Of a DNA stretch of 64,000 bases, positions 1-12,069 are shown in pieces. The position numbers were made by a program, and so were the translations under genes. This DNA is from Apoderus coryli (taxonomy: Eukaryota > Arthropoda > Insecta > Coleoptera > Attelabidae), in assembly GCA_911728435.2 (NCBI GenBank), contig OU452211.1, positions 7,174,428-7,238,427 of the forward strand. The letters run 5' to 3'. Position 1 is the first letter of the stretch, and every line of letters begins with the position of its first letter. The notes below the pieces were generated by a model. The model had not been told where the DNA came from. It did no database searches and saw only the letters and a program-made list of their open reading frames with translations.

Positions 1-939
1 AATGGATTTCCCTGTTTCTCACCATCAACAAATAATATCAGCCGGTGCCGGGTGCAGTTCGCTTAATTTTCTGTTTTCTTGTGCTCTCTAGAGAAAATAG
101 CGACGCGTGCGTGTTGTTTGGACAATTACAATGTTGTCAGCATGTGTATTTCTGCATTAGATGCAAATTATACTGAAGTAGTAAAATTAAAAATGTTATT
201 TAAATAAAATAAATAAATGGTTATATACCTATGTATTTATTAGTCGTGCTCATTAATCCGGTTTGTATATATACAGGGTGATACAGTTTCATCTTTAACA
301 TATTTTATATGAAATACAAATTTTAAATTAACAATTCTATGTTATTAAAATAATATAATTTAATGAGTAGTACTCTAAATGTAGTTATAGTATTTATATT
401 TTCCCAGAAACATGTTTAGATCACTATTTTGCGGTTAGTTAAGGGAAATTTAAAAAAAAAAAACAGGAATTCAATGTAATATACAAAACATGTCACGTCC
501 ACAATGTTTTTCTTAAAATTAAAATGTATGGCACATATTTCGAGGGTTTATACCCCCATCATCAGTCATAAAATGTAATCTACAATAAAAGAACATAATA
601 TATTAGGTATATTAATATAAAATAAAGTCGTGTCAAATATAAGGTGTTTCTAAAATGGGTGGTCCAAATTTGTGAACGAATTGGGGATGTCTAATCATGA
701 AAAAAACCTAAATTGTAATTTTTCGAAAAGTGCTTATTTACAAAGATACAGGGTGTTAAAGATGACTGCCTGAGGACGATTTTTTTCAAATATTTTCGAA
801 ACGAGTAGAGATAAATGAATCAAATGTAGCATATTTTTCACCTATATGTCAAATAAAAATCAATCACAAATAAAATGGATAATAATGATCAATACTTCAC
901 TATTATAAAGCAATATGGTACAACACAACGTATCAATTA
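1..939. other. Intergenic, no gene seen
   Basis: AT-rich non-coding DNA. Two stretches start with the motif 'acagggtg' (near 275 and 747), which is typical of the ends of insect DNA transposons, but no matching opposite ends were found. A decayed hammerhead-like motif at 525-575 is listed separately. Confidence 0.5.
525..575 (-). ncRNA. Hammerhead ribozyme-like motif, decayed
   Basis: On the minus strand the sequence reads CUGAUGA, then a stem-loop with GGG and CCC arms, then GAAA, then a short UAUG/CAUA hairpin. This is the order of a type I hammerhead core. The base expected to be U before the cleavage site is C here, and stem I pairs poorly, so activity is unlikely. Such motifs are known from Penelope-like retroelements. 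Confidence 0.4.
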
Positions 940-2304
940 TCAAACATCAAAGAGGTGCCCTATTGAACCCAAAAAGGTATTTCTCGGGACAAAAAAATCC
1001 AGTGTCTCTTCACTGTCATTGGCGAGACGCATTGAGCGCGCCAAAAATGAATTGCAACCATAATTTGTTCTGGAATGTGTCTGGTGAAACATACTCCTCG
1101 TACGCGTTGCACGATATGGAACATGAATTCCAATCTTGCCCAAAAGATCAGGACAATTTAACCTTCCATTTATAAGGTCATACAATAAAATCAAATCATG
1201 TCTCTGTCGTCGATCACCCAGCCAATGCCAAGGTAGGACTCTAAGTCGGCATATAATTCAAAACGATTCTCAAAAATAAAGTCTATGTGCAGTTTGTAGG
1301 CTAGGTATCTAAGAAATTTGTGCTGTACCTGCTCAATTTTTACTAGATGCACAGTATAATGTGGAGACCAGACAGCCGACGCATACTCAAGGCACGGCCT
1401 GACCAAACTTGTGTAAAGAAGCCTCAGAGAATCGACATGTGTGAACTCCCATGAGCAACGTTTAATGAAGCCAAGAACCTTCAGAGACCTTGAGACCATT
1501 GAATTTATATGTGGAATAAAGGTCAAACCACTATCAAGCATGACTCCAAGATCCTTAACTGTAGTAACCAGTTTAAGGGAAGTCTGGTTCAGTGAGTAAT
1601 CGAAAAGAGTGGTCCGTCTTGATCTTGAAAAGGACATAAAACAACACTTATCAACATTCAGATGCATATCATTCCCAACACACCACTCGTGAAGAGCCCC
1701 GAGGTGCTGCAATCTCTCGCAATCTTCAGTTTTGTTGACTATCGTAAATAGTTTGAGGTCATCAGCGAACAAGAGAAAATTGCTCGAAGTAAAACATCTG
1801 GCGATGTCATTAACGTGGCAAAAATCCGTACTGCTGATCAATGATAGCACTGCCTAGGAGAGGTTGAAGATAATTTATTATAAGTTTCTCGAATACCTTG
1901 GGAATAATGCTGATTATACTGATAAGTCTATAATTCTTAATATTATGCCTGTCTCCAGACTTGTGTATAGGGGTAATGAAGCTGGACTTCCAGATCTCAG
2001 GAAAACAACCAGTGTTTAACGACATGTTAAAAATAGCATGCAAAGGTCTTGCCAGAACAAAACTGCAATGCTTTAATAATTTCGGAGGTAACCCATCTGG
2101 CCCAGGGCTCTTATTCGCGTCCAGAGTAGAAAGTTGTTGGTATATCTCCGATATTGAAATCTTTAGATAGCTATAGTTAATATCATTAACACTAAGACGC
2201 TCAGCAACATTGACGTCATTAGCTGTATAAACCGAAGAGAAATGCCTAGCAAAGAGATCAGCAGCGGACTGTCCGGAAGTAGCTCTATTGGCGTCAAGAA
2301 ACAA
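940..2304 (-). mobile_element. Non-LTR retrotransposon RT remnant (jockey-like)
   Basis: Minus-strand pieces of a reverse transcriptase ORF. The 5' part (2304-1813) holds the finger region with SPGPDGLPPKLL and NYRLISI, ending at QQYGFLP. The middle part (1850-1191) holds the FADDLKLF active-site box, the DLGVMLD segment and LVRPCLEYASAVW. The distal part (1194-940) holds the C-terminal RTNYGCNSFLARSMRLAND motif. The three pieces are in different frames. The A-box and the PQGS box, roughly 100 residues, are missing between the first two pieces, so this is an internally deleted, dead copy with no intact ends recognised. Confidence 0.85.
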
Positions 2305-2940
2305 CTCAGATTATCACATTTTTGACACAAATGGAATAAAAGTTACAAGAAAAAAAAGTTAAATTATAATTTAGGCAGGGGTCCCCCCGGTTTACCCTCC
2401 TATGGTCATCCTTTTATATTTATACTTTCTCTTTCACAGCTTTAATAAACTAACATTTTGTCCCAGTTAATGCAGATCTGACCTTGGAAAATAGATCACA
2501 TGGTAGTTCTGATTAATAAGGCCTAAGGCCTAACCTGTGTCACAATGAGAATGAGTCAGCAGTTGAGCAAAAACTTCAAGGTAGTAATGTTGATTTGCGC
2601 GTACTTTTGATCATTAGAAGTGGCAGCACAAACATTTTCGAAGACCGACACTTTGAAATCCTCACGGCCATTTTGGAAAAACCCCCTCGTTCCGCCGCTG
2701 AAATTAATAATTAGCGCTGACCGCTGAAAATAAATGTTTTTTTTATCAGACTAATCCGATATTTTGCGCTATTTTTTTTTTGTATGATTTATTAGATATT
2801 ATGGCAATAACAAAAGATTTTTTTTAGTCAATTAAACGTTTAAAAATATTTTCGGCACCAATAAAAATAATTACCTATCATTAAATTAGGTAAATTCTTA
2901 AAGCAGTTGAAATGAACTCATTACATTTCATTGCTGCCGA
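2305..2940. other. Intergenic, nothing recognised
   Basis: AT-rich sequence with no long ORF, no RNA gene and no clear repeat end. Confidence 0.4.
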
Positions 2941-2944
2941 GTTG

Positions 2945-3230
2945 GCAACAACGCGCCCAGCCCGTTCAACTCGAAAACTCAGTCTTGGTCTTGTATGTGT
3001 ATATGTGTGTACCGGCTTCGTTTTTACAAATTTTACTACGTACATACTTACAATAATTTGTTCATATTAAAAGTGCCTAAAAGCGAACTTGTAATAATTG
3101 TGTGTGTGTGATTATTAGTAATAATTAAAGATATTCTGTGATATTTTCATCACTTGTTCATTGTGTTTGTAATACATACAATAATCTGCACCTAGTTAAC
3201 GAACATTTCAATGTTAGAGAAATATTTGTG
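2945..3230 (+). promoter_or_regulatory. Candidate transcription start and non-coding first exon
   Basis: The stretch is less AT-rich than its surroundings. It holds TCAGT at 2979-2983, matching the arthropod initiator, and ends at 3230 in a consensus splice donor GTGAGTACG. An ATG at 3211 would be out of phase with the first exon found downstream at 14076 and would hit a stop at once, so if used this exon is probably untranslated. Linking it to the gene at 14-29 kb is an inference from strand and order only. Confidence 0.25.
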
Positions 3231-3238
3231 GTGAGTAC

Positions 3239-4383
3239 GTTTTTTTTGCTAACGAAAATAGAAACGTTTCTTTCTGTTCGTGTGTGAGAAAATGGATCTT
3301 AAAATAAATGAGTGTAGTATGTAGTAGTTAGTAGTTAATTATTATTCTTTTATTTAAGATTATAGCTGAAATAACAGATTAGTAAATACAATATCATAAG
3401 GATGACTAGGTAATAATAATACGCTTTCACAATCTATTTTTATCTACTTGTGTTGTTAAGGTTATTTTTTGGCAGCTGCAGGTTATTATATACATATCCT
3501 GTTCCTTTCTAAGTATTTTTTGTTATTAAAAACTGCACTTTTTATACATGTTACTATCACAGCTAACATTGTAGGTATGTTAGCTGTGCTATCATCTCTG
3601 ATATTAAAATCTAGGCTGGTATTACTAAGTGATAAACATTGTTTATTACAATTTAGGAGTAACTAGGTATAACCTAGGTACCTAATCGTTCTAGAAAAGT
3701 AATTAAAATAGATTTTATGATTAAAATAATAATAAATAAGTAGATACCTACCTAGTCGTGAGTATTCAGCGTTGATAAAGGTATTGCGTAATATTATGAT
3801 ATCTACCTATAAGAATGTGGGTAATTAACTCAATAATTATTCTATTCCAGGTGAATCTGAATTGATACATAAGTAGATGCCTACCTACTTATTTTCCATG
3901 ACAAAGTATAAAATTAGTAGGTAGTTACGAGGGATCTTAGAAACATTTGAGGTAAATAAGTAAAAACAAATATTTGTCATCGAAAATGGCCGTTGACCTG
4001 TAGATTTTAGCGAAATTACGGGGTTTGTTTCTTTAGTTTCGCATAGAGGACTGACTTAAAATAGTAGATAGAGAAACAACTTGATGTAGGTAATTTAAGT
4101 AAGTACGTATACGGTTTGTGAAAAAGCATTTGATAAGGTTTATCTTAGCGTGCTTCTATGCAGACATTTATCAAATAAGACTCAGGTTGTCAAGTCCTTT
4201 TACTGCTATACGTCCTGTGTTCCACAGTCCTTGTTATTTACCTACGTTATTTGTATAAGTATATTTGGCGATTTTCATAAGCTTCCAAGTCTTGACAATT
4301 ATTCTCAGATTTTAATAATCTTAAGTTAGCGGATTATTATTATTATTAAACATTGTCTAGATAGGTGCACTATATATCTCTAA
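3239..4383. other. Non-coding, AT-rich
   Basis: No gene or clear element. Frequent 'taggtacctac'-like words. It may be part of a first intron of the plus-strand gene that is recognisable from 14076 on. Confidence 0.35.
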
Positions 4384-4585
4384 TTTACTGTACGAGATGT
4401 GCTAAATGTTCTTTAGATCTGATGTTTAATTGTCGTCTAATCTGTCCTAAGTATATACATTTTGTCATAGTCCTTACAACAGCTATTGTGATTCCATCAG
4501 GCGTCCTTGATATCTCAGGATGATGCCTCATGGAAATAGTAGTGTTAGGTATCAAAAAACAACCAAAAACAATGTTGATTTTCAT
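4384..4585 (-). mobile_element. Penelope-like element remnant (GIY-YIG)
   Basis: A 66-codon minus-strand ORF ends with CIYLGQIRRQLNIRSKEH, which fits the YIGQT.R.L..R..EH signature of the GIY-YIG endonuclease at the C-terminus of Penelope-like retroelements. The catalytic Arg and the following Glu-His are present; no RT could be read next to it. The match covers only about 25 residues, so this is a tentative call. Confidence 0.45.
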
Positions 4586-5078
4586 AATATACAGAATAGA
4601 ATCAAGTATCTACTAGCCTTATTAGGTATTTTTTTTATCTAAGCACCACTTCAAGGACACATATATGATAAGTAATCAATTAATATTTAACACCACTTAT
4701 TACGTTACCTTGACATTGATTTATCACTGATTTTATGTTCGCGGTCAAGTATGTTTTAGTTTATTTTTTATCATACTTAAGTAATAGAATTCCATTATTT
4801 ATATTGTGGTAGGTAAGTAGATATTATTGGTTAATTGATTGCGATTATATTCTTAATACATGAGCTTATAAAGAGTATTTTATTATAAAATTTACATCAA
4901 TTAGTGCGGTGGATCTATTTATGTGTACTTTGTGTATATAAGAAGTTAGCGAGAGAATTAAAAGTAAATTTACGTAAGTACTTAGTGATCCTTAATGTAA
5001 TGCTGAATAAGACAAGTTGAGGAAATTTATAAGCTCTATCAATAAATAATAATAATAATATCTTTATTAACCATTAAA

Positions 5079-5488
5079 TCTCTACTTTCTGAGGGTATAA
5101 AAAAAAATACACTACTGTGGTAAATGTTCTCAGAAAATGCAAATAATGAAAAAAACTCGAATCCGAAAATTTTACACTTTAATTACTCGAAAAACGTAAG
5201 ACTTCTTGTTATATTGATAAACAAAAAAATTAAAAAATCCATAAAACATCAAGATTGCAAAAGACATGCAAAAATGGTTGTTGTAAATATTAAAAATAGA
5301 ATTTAAAAAGTATCACCGTCTTCGTCTCCAAGATTATTTCCGGTATGCATTGGTTCTTCATCCACGATTTTATCTGAATCATCAACTTCCTCGTAGTCTT
5401 TCGAGTTTTTTTCATTATTTGCATTTTCTGAGAACATTTAGTTAGTAGTGTATATTTTTTTTATACCATCAGAAAGTAGAGATTTCAA
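5079..5488. repeat. Fold-back repeat with about 85-bp arms
   Basis: The segment 5079-5163 is the near-perfect reverse complement of 5404-5488, with about 240 bp between them. Both arms carry the same run, including 'tgcattttctgagaacattt' in the right arm. The loop has no clear coding potential. This looks like a small fold-back or MITE-type element. Confidence 0.75.
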
Positions 5489-6084
5489 CGAACAGAAAAC
5501 ACACCAACTTTTTTAGATAAGCAGATATTTTGACGTGAGAATTTTCGATTGAAAATTAGGGTGCTTTTCGGTATTAAGTCAAAATAAGGTGAAAAAATGA
5601 ATATTTTAAATCAAAAAAATTACTGTATGTTTGGGACATACAAAGGTAAGTTTTCACCAAATTTCGTGAAAAATAAATTTTTTTGCAAAAGATAAAAATA
5701 AAAAACCAAAAACTCGGTTATTCGAATTTTTCACATAAATTTTGAGGTTATGTGAAAAAAGTGTCGATACAAAAGTTGTAGATCTTTTTATTACCTACAA
5801 CTTTGCCATTTAACTTTTTTTCATAGGACTTGCAGTTTTACCGGAAATCGAGATTAACCGTTTTTTAACCTTAAAAACTCACGCCCTTCCCAACCTCAGA
5901 TCGCCCGTAATTTATATTTCCTTTCATTTTTGTTATATTCTCTACCTTTTCCAATGGGTATCATCCTACTATAACTTTTTTTCACTTTTTACCATTTTTA
6001 AAATTATCGACCCTGGTCTAAATTAAAAACAAATTATTGTGAATCGTAATTCAAAATAGAAAATTAGAAGTAAAATATACACTT
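5489..6084. other. Non-coding, nothing recognised
   Basis: AT-rich with several A/T runs and no ORF or element end. Confidence 0.4.
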
Positions 6085-6125
6085 TGTTCGACGTTTCGTT
6101 TTTGGAAAACTATCATCAACTTGGT
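6085..6125 (-). ncRNA. Hammerhead-like motif, decayed
   Basis: On the minus strand UUGAUGA is followed by a GUUUU/AAAAC stem-loop, then GAAA and CGUC. The first core base, normally C, is U. It resembles the hammerhead core but no closing stem III or stem I could be found. Confidence 0.3.
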
Positions 6126-6837
6126 TTTTTTTTCAATACGGCTTTGGATTTTTTATTGTTAAATTTAAAGCCATTTTAAATTCAAAAATAGGTTTAAACA
6201 AGTTTTTACCTGTTATTTAAAATTATTCAAGAAAAATCGCCGTAGTTTGGCACTGAACTGACTAGGGGTCTTACTACTGAAAATGACTGTATTTTTATTA
6301 TTATACCCTCAAAATCAAAACAGTGGTCCTCGTATACCCTGTATATTAATAACTGTCACTGAGCATGTCGGAGAATAATAAAATTGATAAAGACATTTTT
6401 TGTCACATGTAATTAATTTCCTAATTTTCGTCACTTGTTTGGAAACTTCCTGTATAATGTAAAATATCTAACCTAAGTAGGTGTAAAATTGGATCAATAA
6501 GTGGGCTAATACCACCTCACTTGTTGCATTCATTGTACCCATTAATTACCTATTGAAAAAGGCAATAATCATAAATATTCATCAAAGTAACTACCTGTTT
6601 GTCGATAACAACAAAAAGCTTCTGTACAGGATGTTCTTTCACTGTCAGGGATATACAGAAATGGGTTTTATGGTTTAATATAATATGAATTATTTGACAG
6701 TTGGAGGTACTTAGAGGTAATCAAGCCTTTGGTACACAATATTACGAGGGTGGATTTTTTGGTGTTTTTTTTTACCGTAATTAGCCTTAGTGTCGTGTTG
6801 TAGTCGGATTTATCATCCATTGGTCATGTAGAAAATC
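6126..6837. other. Non-coding, nothing recognised
   Basis: Contains isolated 'accctgtata' words like transposon ends (near 6335) but no paired end and no ORF. Confidence 0.35.
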
Positions 6838-7261
6838 AATCAAATATTGAACAAATCATGGTTACAATATTCTGCCACCGTGTTTTACTGTCGGACACAC
6901 ATTTTCTTGTTTAAATTCCACATTAGGTCTTCGCCATACCATATAATGTCCATCCGATTATATTTAGGTTAATCTGAGCAAATAACACGTTGCCAAAAAT
7001 TATTTGTTTCATTCATATTATATTTATCTACAAACTCTAATCATTAACCCAACTTTTTCCAGTCACTGTAGTTATTTTTATTACTGTCGGTATCCTTTGG
7101 CAGGCATGATTTATTATAGGTCTTATGTACGAGGGAGAAATGTATAAAAAAAAAACGCTGCATTCGATGCCCATTTCTAATGTAAAGAGGCATGGGAACG
7201 GATAGCCCCGGTAAAATCGTTAAATTTATATATTTTAAATTAAGATTAGTAAGATTATACA
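6838..7261 (-). mobile_element. Tc1-like transposon copy, truncated
   Basis: This stretch is the reverse complement of much of the element at 37011-37863. On the minus strand it encodes broken pieces of a Tc1-type transposase: FWQRV near the second catalytic region, then a GSDG..MVWRR-like segment and a PTVKHGG-like segment. One end (near 7261) matches the terminal sequence of the 37-kb copy; the other end was not found. Several frameshifts and stops. Confidence 0.7.
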
Positions 7262-8586
7262 TTAGTTGCCTAAACTAGAACAGGCTTGCGCCGTGTCGGG
7301 GCGGCTATTTGTTTACGTTTTCGGGGAATTACAGTTATTCGACTTTCACTTTTTCCAATTATTTAGCAAAAGTGCCCTGGTGTAGGACTTTGTATTCTCT
7401 CATACCGTTTTCGCTAGCATTTGCGTTGTATTAAGTATAGTTGATAATAAAAAATAACAGCTTCAGCTAAGTGCTTTATGAAAACACAACGGTTGACCCT
7501 GGTTCCGAGTCTAATTCGGAAACAGACTAATTTATACCTAATAACCTGTAAAAGTATTTTAGTTGCCCAGTTTATTATTATGTTTTTGGTTTAAAACTGT
7601 GGATACCCCGTATATTAATAGTAATAATACCAGGTATCAGCCTAAGATAATAACATGTCGATAAATTTAATATGTTGCAATAATAAATCAATGGAATGAA
7701 ATTCATGGTGCATTTTAATATTAATAAATCCACTTCCTCCACATCGGAAGAGATGTAGGTATAGTTTACATGATTTTCTCAGCTAAGTACTTATTGCATG
7801 TAGATTATAATGTCTATTAAATGCATATTAAAGTATTACAGAAACGTTGTAGGTTGACATGCATGAAATTTTAAACCCACAGTTTTGAATATTATTATAG
7901 GTAGTATATTTTGAATAATGCTCGTATTATAAACGCCGTTTAAGAAGGTGTTGATCCCAGCGTCCGATATTTTATACCACAAAAACCAAATTAAGGTAGC
8001 CCAGCCATAATAGTAGCCGTAATTTCACATTCTATTTTGCGATTTTCTTTATATTTTTTTTTATTATTTGATTTATGTATGCAAAATAATAAGAGAGTTG
8101 TTATATCTAATATAGATTTAACAAATTTGAAAAACAGGTAAATTCAAAATGATTAATAAGTAAAATTGTTATTCAAGTTTTTATTTAAATCAATCAGCAG
8201 TCTTTCTTTATTGATAGCACTTCTAATAATACGAGGGGGCGTTTTAACTCCGCGGAATAGAACCCTATTACACCTTTATTTATTTATTTTCATTTTAAAA
8301 TAATATCTCCATTAGAACACAAAACAAATCAGCATACAGATAATACTGTGTCTAAGATAAAACTGGAATAGCGTTGGAAACAACAAGGAGTTACGATGTC
8401 GGTTAAATTAGAGAAAATTTATACAATTTAAACACCTTTCAAATGGTGTTTTTAAAAGGAAACTAACTTTAGCCGTTTTCCAGTATTTATCTCGGATAAC
8501 AGACTCGACGAAGAAAGCATGCTATTCAAAACTTTATATCAATTAACAATGTCTCTCATGTTTCTACGATCAACCAGGCTTCTCAT
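7262..8586. other. Non-coding; single MITE end at 8227
   Basis: No gene seen. At 8227-8257 lies a copy of the 30-bp terminus (tacgaggggg...ccgcggaat) that bounds the element at 39326-40205, but no partner end was found nearby. Confidence 0.5.
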
Positions 8587-9420
8587 CTACAGCTCATCAC
8601 ACAGTGCGTCGTAATCGTAGATATAATCATAAGAGGCGGGACTTATGCTGAACTCTTTCAATCCTATGAATGTGACACTCATAAGATGGTTCCCAAACTG
8701 ACGAAGCGTATCAAGGTGTGGTTGAACCAGAGTATTGTACAATAATTTAATAGATTTCTTAACCCTGACGAAGTGATGGTGCGAATATTCGCAATCATGA
8801 TCATGGATGTCGATGCGAATGCAGATGTACAAGTTTTGACAAGAAAGAAATTGGGCGGGACCGGCGAATGACGCGTGTCGTGAGCTCGTGCTGAGTGACC
8901 AATAGGATCGAAGATTTCGGTGACAAGATACGACGCGTTTGTTATTGTTTGTCATTTGTTTCTTGTAACTCAATCACAACTTGTTTATTCGCGCTCTTAA
9001 CTTCAGTTTGTGTATAATTTTTAACTTTAATTATTAAATATTGAAATAAGCAATGAAAAATATTAAAAATCTTTTATCTTATTTCTGCGCTTATATATCT
9101 TCTGTATTCACATCCCCTGATGTGAGCTTTGAACAATCCGCAACATCCCTACCCTGAAGTCAGCTGTGCATCGCTTAAAGCCCAACATTTGAAGTGCTGC
9201 ATTTGGGTAATATGATCCAAATGCTGCGTATAGGTCAACGAATTATTTAGTTTAATGCCAAGATCATTTACTGTGGTCTTAAGCTCTATAATTGGCGTCT
9301 GAGATCTTGTTAACACCAATGGACAAGCCGAATTAAATCGTCCTGGAGCAAATCAGTAAAGCGACCCAAATGGAAGCCCAAAAGATTGTCGCCATGAGTT
9401 TCCGACTGTCTGTGTGATCT
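8587..9420 (-). mobile_element. Non-LTR RT remnant
   Basis: The minus-strand ORF 8973-8587 contains LLYNTLVQPHLDTLRQFGNH followed by a helical segment, the thumb region of a jockey-type RT. Upstream on the minus strand near 9150-9300 are further broken RT segments from the region after the YADD box. No catalytic motifs remain. Confidence 0.55.
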
Positions 9421-9892
9421 TAAATTTATAATTATATCATATATTCATCATACTGATGAATTGGTATTAACATGCTGGGCCAGCAAGACGATCATTGTTC
9501 ACTGCACTACAGTGCGATCTGAGACACCTTTTACTTAATAAAAGTTTAGGCAAAGCTCTATACAGTTCTTATTTGAAAATCTGTTTAAATTAACAAAAGG
9601 TAGTTTGATTAAAATTTATTAAGCGTTGTCATAATATGCAAAAACCACGCATACACATTTTTTTTCCGTTTCTCAATTTAATTGGAAAACTAGTTCAACT
9701 CTACATGTACATGTAAAATATTACATAATCATTTTTTGTACACCCACAAATGACATGTTTCAACTAATGAACTACACAGTTATAAAGGAATGCAATATTT
9801 AATTACTAGAGTAATCAAACTGTTTCAGGCGAATTATAACTAGAGTTAAAAAAATAAAAAAGGTGTTGATTTTGTTTTAATTTTAATGGTTC

Positions 9893-10660
9893 CATAACAT
9901 GGTCCTCCAAATTGGGAACGTATTAAGTTATTCAAGTCTGTAGGATAAGTAAGAAAAAACAAAATTTTAACAAAACTCGACTTTAATATTCAACATAGTT
10001 GCCTTCGAGGGCAATACAACGAGTATAGCGATTTTCCAACTTTTCGATACCACTTTTATAGTACGATTTCTCTTTCTCAATTCGAAGCCCAATTCATTCA
10101 ATTTTGACATACTTTTCACCGATTTGTGACACGGTGCATTGTCTTGGTGAAACAACACTTATTTCTTTTGCAAATGTGACCGTTTCTTTGCGAGTTCAGC
10201 CTTTAATCGATCGAAGAGTGCACAGTAATAGTCGCTGTTGATGGTAGTTCCTTTTTGGAGGTAGTCGAGGAATATTATTCCGTTCGCATCCCAAAATACA
10301 GCCGCCATCACCTTAGCGACCGACTGTTGCGTCTTTGCTCGCTTTCGATACGGTTCGTCGATTGCTGTCCACTCAGCTGACTGTCTTTTGGATTCTGGTG
10401 TGTAATAGTGAAGCGATGTTTGATCCATTGTCACATATCGACGATAGCATTCCATTTTATTGCGGTTTAACAGCGCCAAACTCTCCTCTGAAGCATCAAT
10501 TCGTTGTTGTTTTTGGTCGACTGTGAGCTCACGCGGCACCCTCTTTGGTTTCCACTGTATTTTTTTTTTCATAAAAATGCAATGCTTTATCAAAACTCTA
10601 AATTCACTTTTTTCCATTTTTTTTTTCAATAACAAACGTTGCTTCATACAAAATGTCAAT
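9893..10660 (-). mobile_element. Mariner transposon, nearly full catalytic ORF, dead
   Basis: The minus-strand ORF 10659-10159 reads VPRELTVDQKQQRIDASEE, then TMDQTSLHYYTPESKRQSAEW (first catalytic Asp box, altered from the usual TGDE), then VMAAVFWDANGI and HLQKK. A single in-frame TAA follows, after which the same frame resumes with VLFHQDNAPCHKSVKSMSK, the second catalytic Asp box. The third box (usually PYSPDLAP) is lost to a frameshift. The HTH part is missing or unreadable. Terminal repeats were not confirmed. Confidence 0.85.
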
Positions 10661-12069
10661 CAATAGTCAGATTGCTGTGAAATTTATACACGTATCGTTT
10701 GAAGGTTAGTACTAAATAAAAATCATATGGAAAAAAATCTAGTAACGCCATCTATGTGTCATCGTATGGCCTTTTTGAATGGACAATTATGTTCTTACTG
10801 TTTCTTTCATATCAAATTCCCTGTTTTTGCTACAATGTCTCTTTTTGCTTTTTTACATTGAATGTAAATATTGTGAATTAGGTTAAGGTCAATAATTGGT
10901 GTGAGATGTTTTGAGCAATTAGGGCACAAAAGGAATGTTTTTTACGGTTTTTTAACACGTAAAATATCAAAGTTCTTGCCAGATGACAATCTTTCTAATC
11001 CCTTCGATATTCTTTGCCTAAACATATACCATCAATATTTGTAAAAATTACTGCTGGATAGTCTTTGAACCCTAACAAAATAGAGGATAGTCTTTTTAGT
11101 GTTTCGATGCATTCTCCACGAAGATGAATGCATCTTTGCGTGACTTGGGAATACATTTTCTATTCAAAACACTTAAAGATAGGTATATAGAGAAGTGTTA
11201 AGACAAAGTAGATACGGAATCCAAAAATATAATTTTATACAGGACGTTCCATTTGAAATAAGAAAATTGGTATTAACTTTCAGTATCACCGGAAGTGGCA
11301 CAAATATAACAATATTATAGAATCATATGCTGAGTTTTCTCAAAACATCTTAAGGTACCATCAACCGTGGAAGACCCTGTATTTTAGATAGACACAATAG
11401 ATGATCAGAAAATAATTAATTAAGTTTAAACGCAAAATAATCATCTACCGTGTTCATTATTTCACTTGGGTGCATGCAACCTGCTGAACATGCATTGGGG
11501 TGCATCATCAACAAATCGATAGAACCGCTGATGTGGCTGATGTGGGAAAGAGAGAGAGATAGAAGTAATGGTATCTCGTGTGAAAATCAACTGGAATTAC
11601 GCGAACCGCTTGCAGCATGGACACATTTTGAATTTGGGCCGCATAGAGACAACAAAGCTGTGCTTTGCAGCAAGAACATAGATATATGATAATATTTATG
11701 GGGATATAGGGGATACTGGGGAAACAACAGGTGGCTGGTTATGGATATACTCATACAAGTATTTCATTGTTTCATAGAATAGCATATTAATTTTCAACGA
11801 TATTGACTATCTATACTTGAATTGTTATTTGGAATTGTTTAAAAAGGGGAAACAATTTGAATTATTATGAAGATTAATCTTCGACACGGTTGCAAACTTT
11901 TATTCAAATACAAAGAAATGAAATAAACTAACTTGTACGAATTAAAAAAATCTCGATTTGAACCCACATCTCCCGATATCCGGTCAGGTGTTTTAACCAA
12001 TTAAAATATCGTGGCACATCTATGAAACTTCTCTAATTCGAACATGCCTTGCTTCCTATGTACTGTGCT
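10661..12069. other. Non-coding, nothing firm
   Basis: Long stretch of AT-rich sequence. A transposon-end-like 'acaggacgttccatttg' occurs near 11240, unpaired. The 79-codon ORF at 11450-11689 shows no recognisable domain. Confidence 0.35.

Noticed and set aside
875..1175. Plus-strand ORFs of 62 and 86 codons
   Set aside because: They are antisense to the RT C-terminal motif on the minus strand.
3294..3327. ATG at 3294 as the start of the Map205-like protein
   Set aside because: It would need the weak donor GTAGTA after 22 bases; the phase fits but nothing else does.
3469..3666. 65-codon hydrophobic ORF
   Set aside because: No ATG context, no homologous motif, and composition like the surrounding AT-rich DNA.
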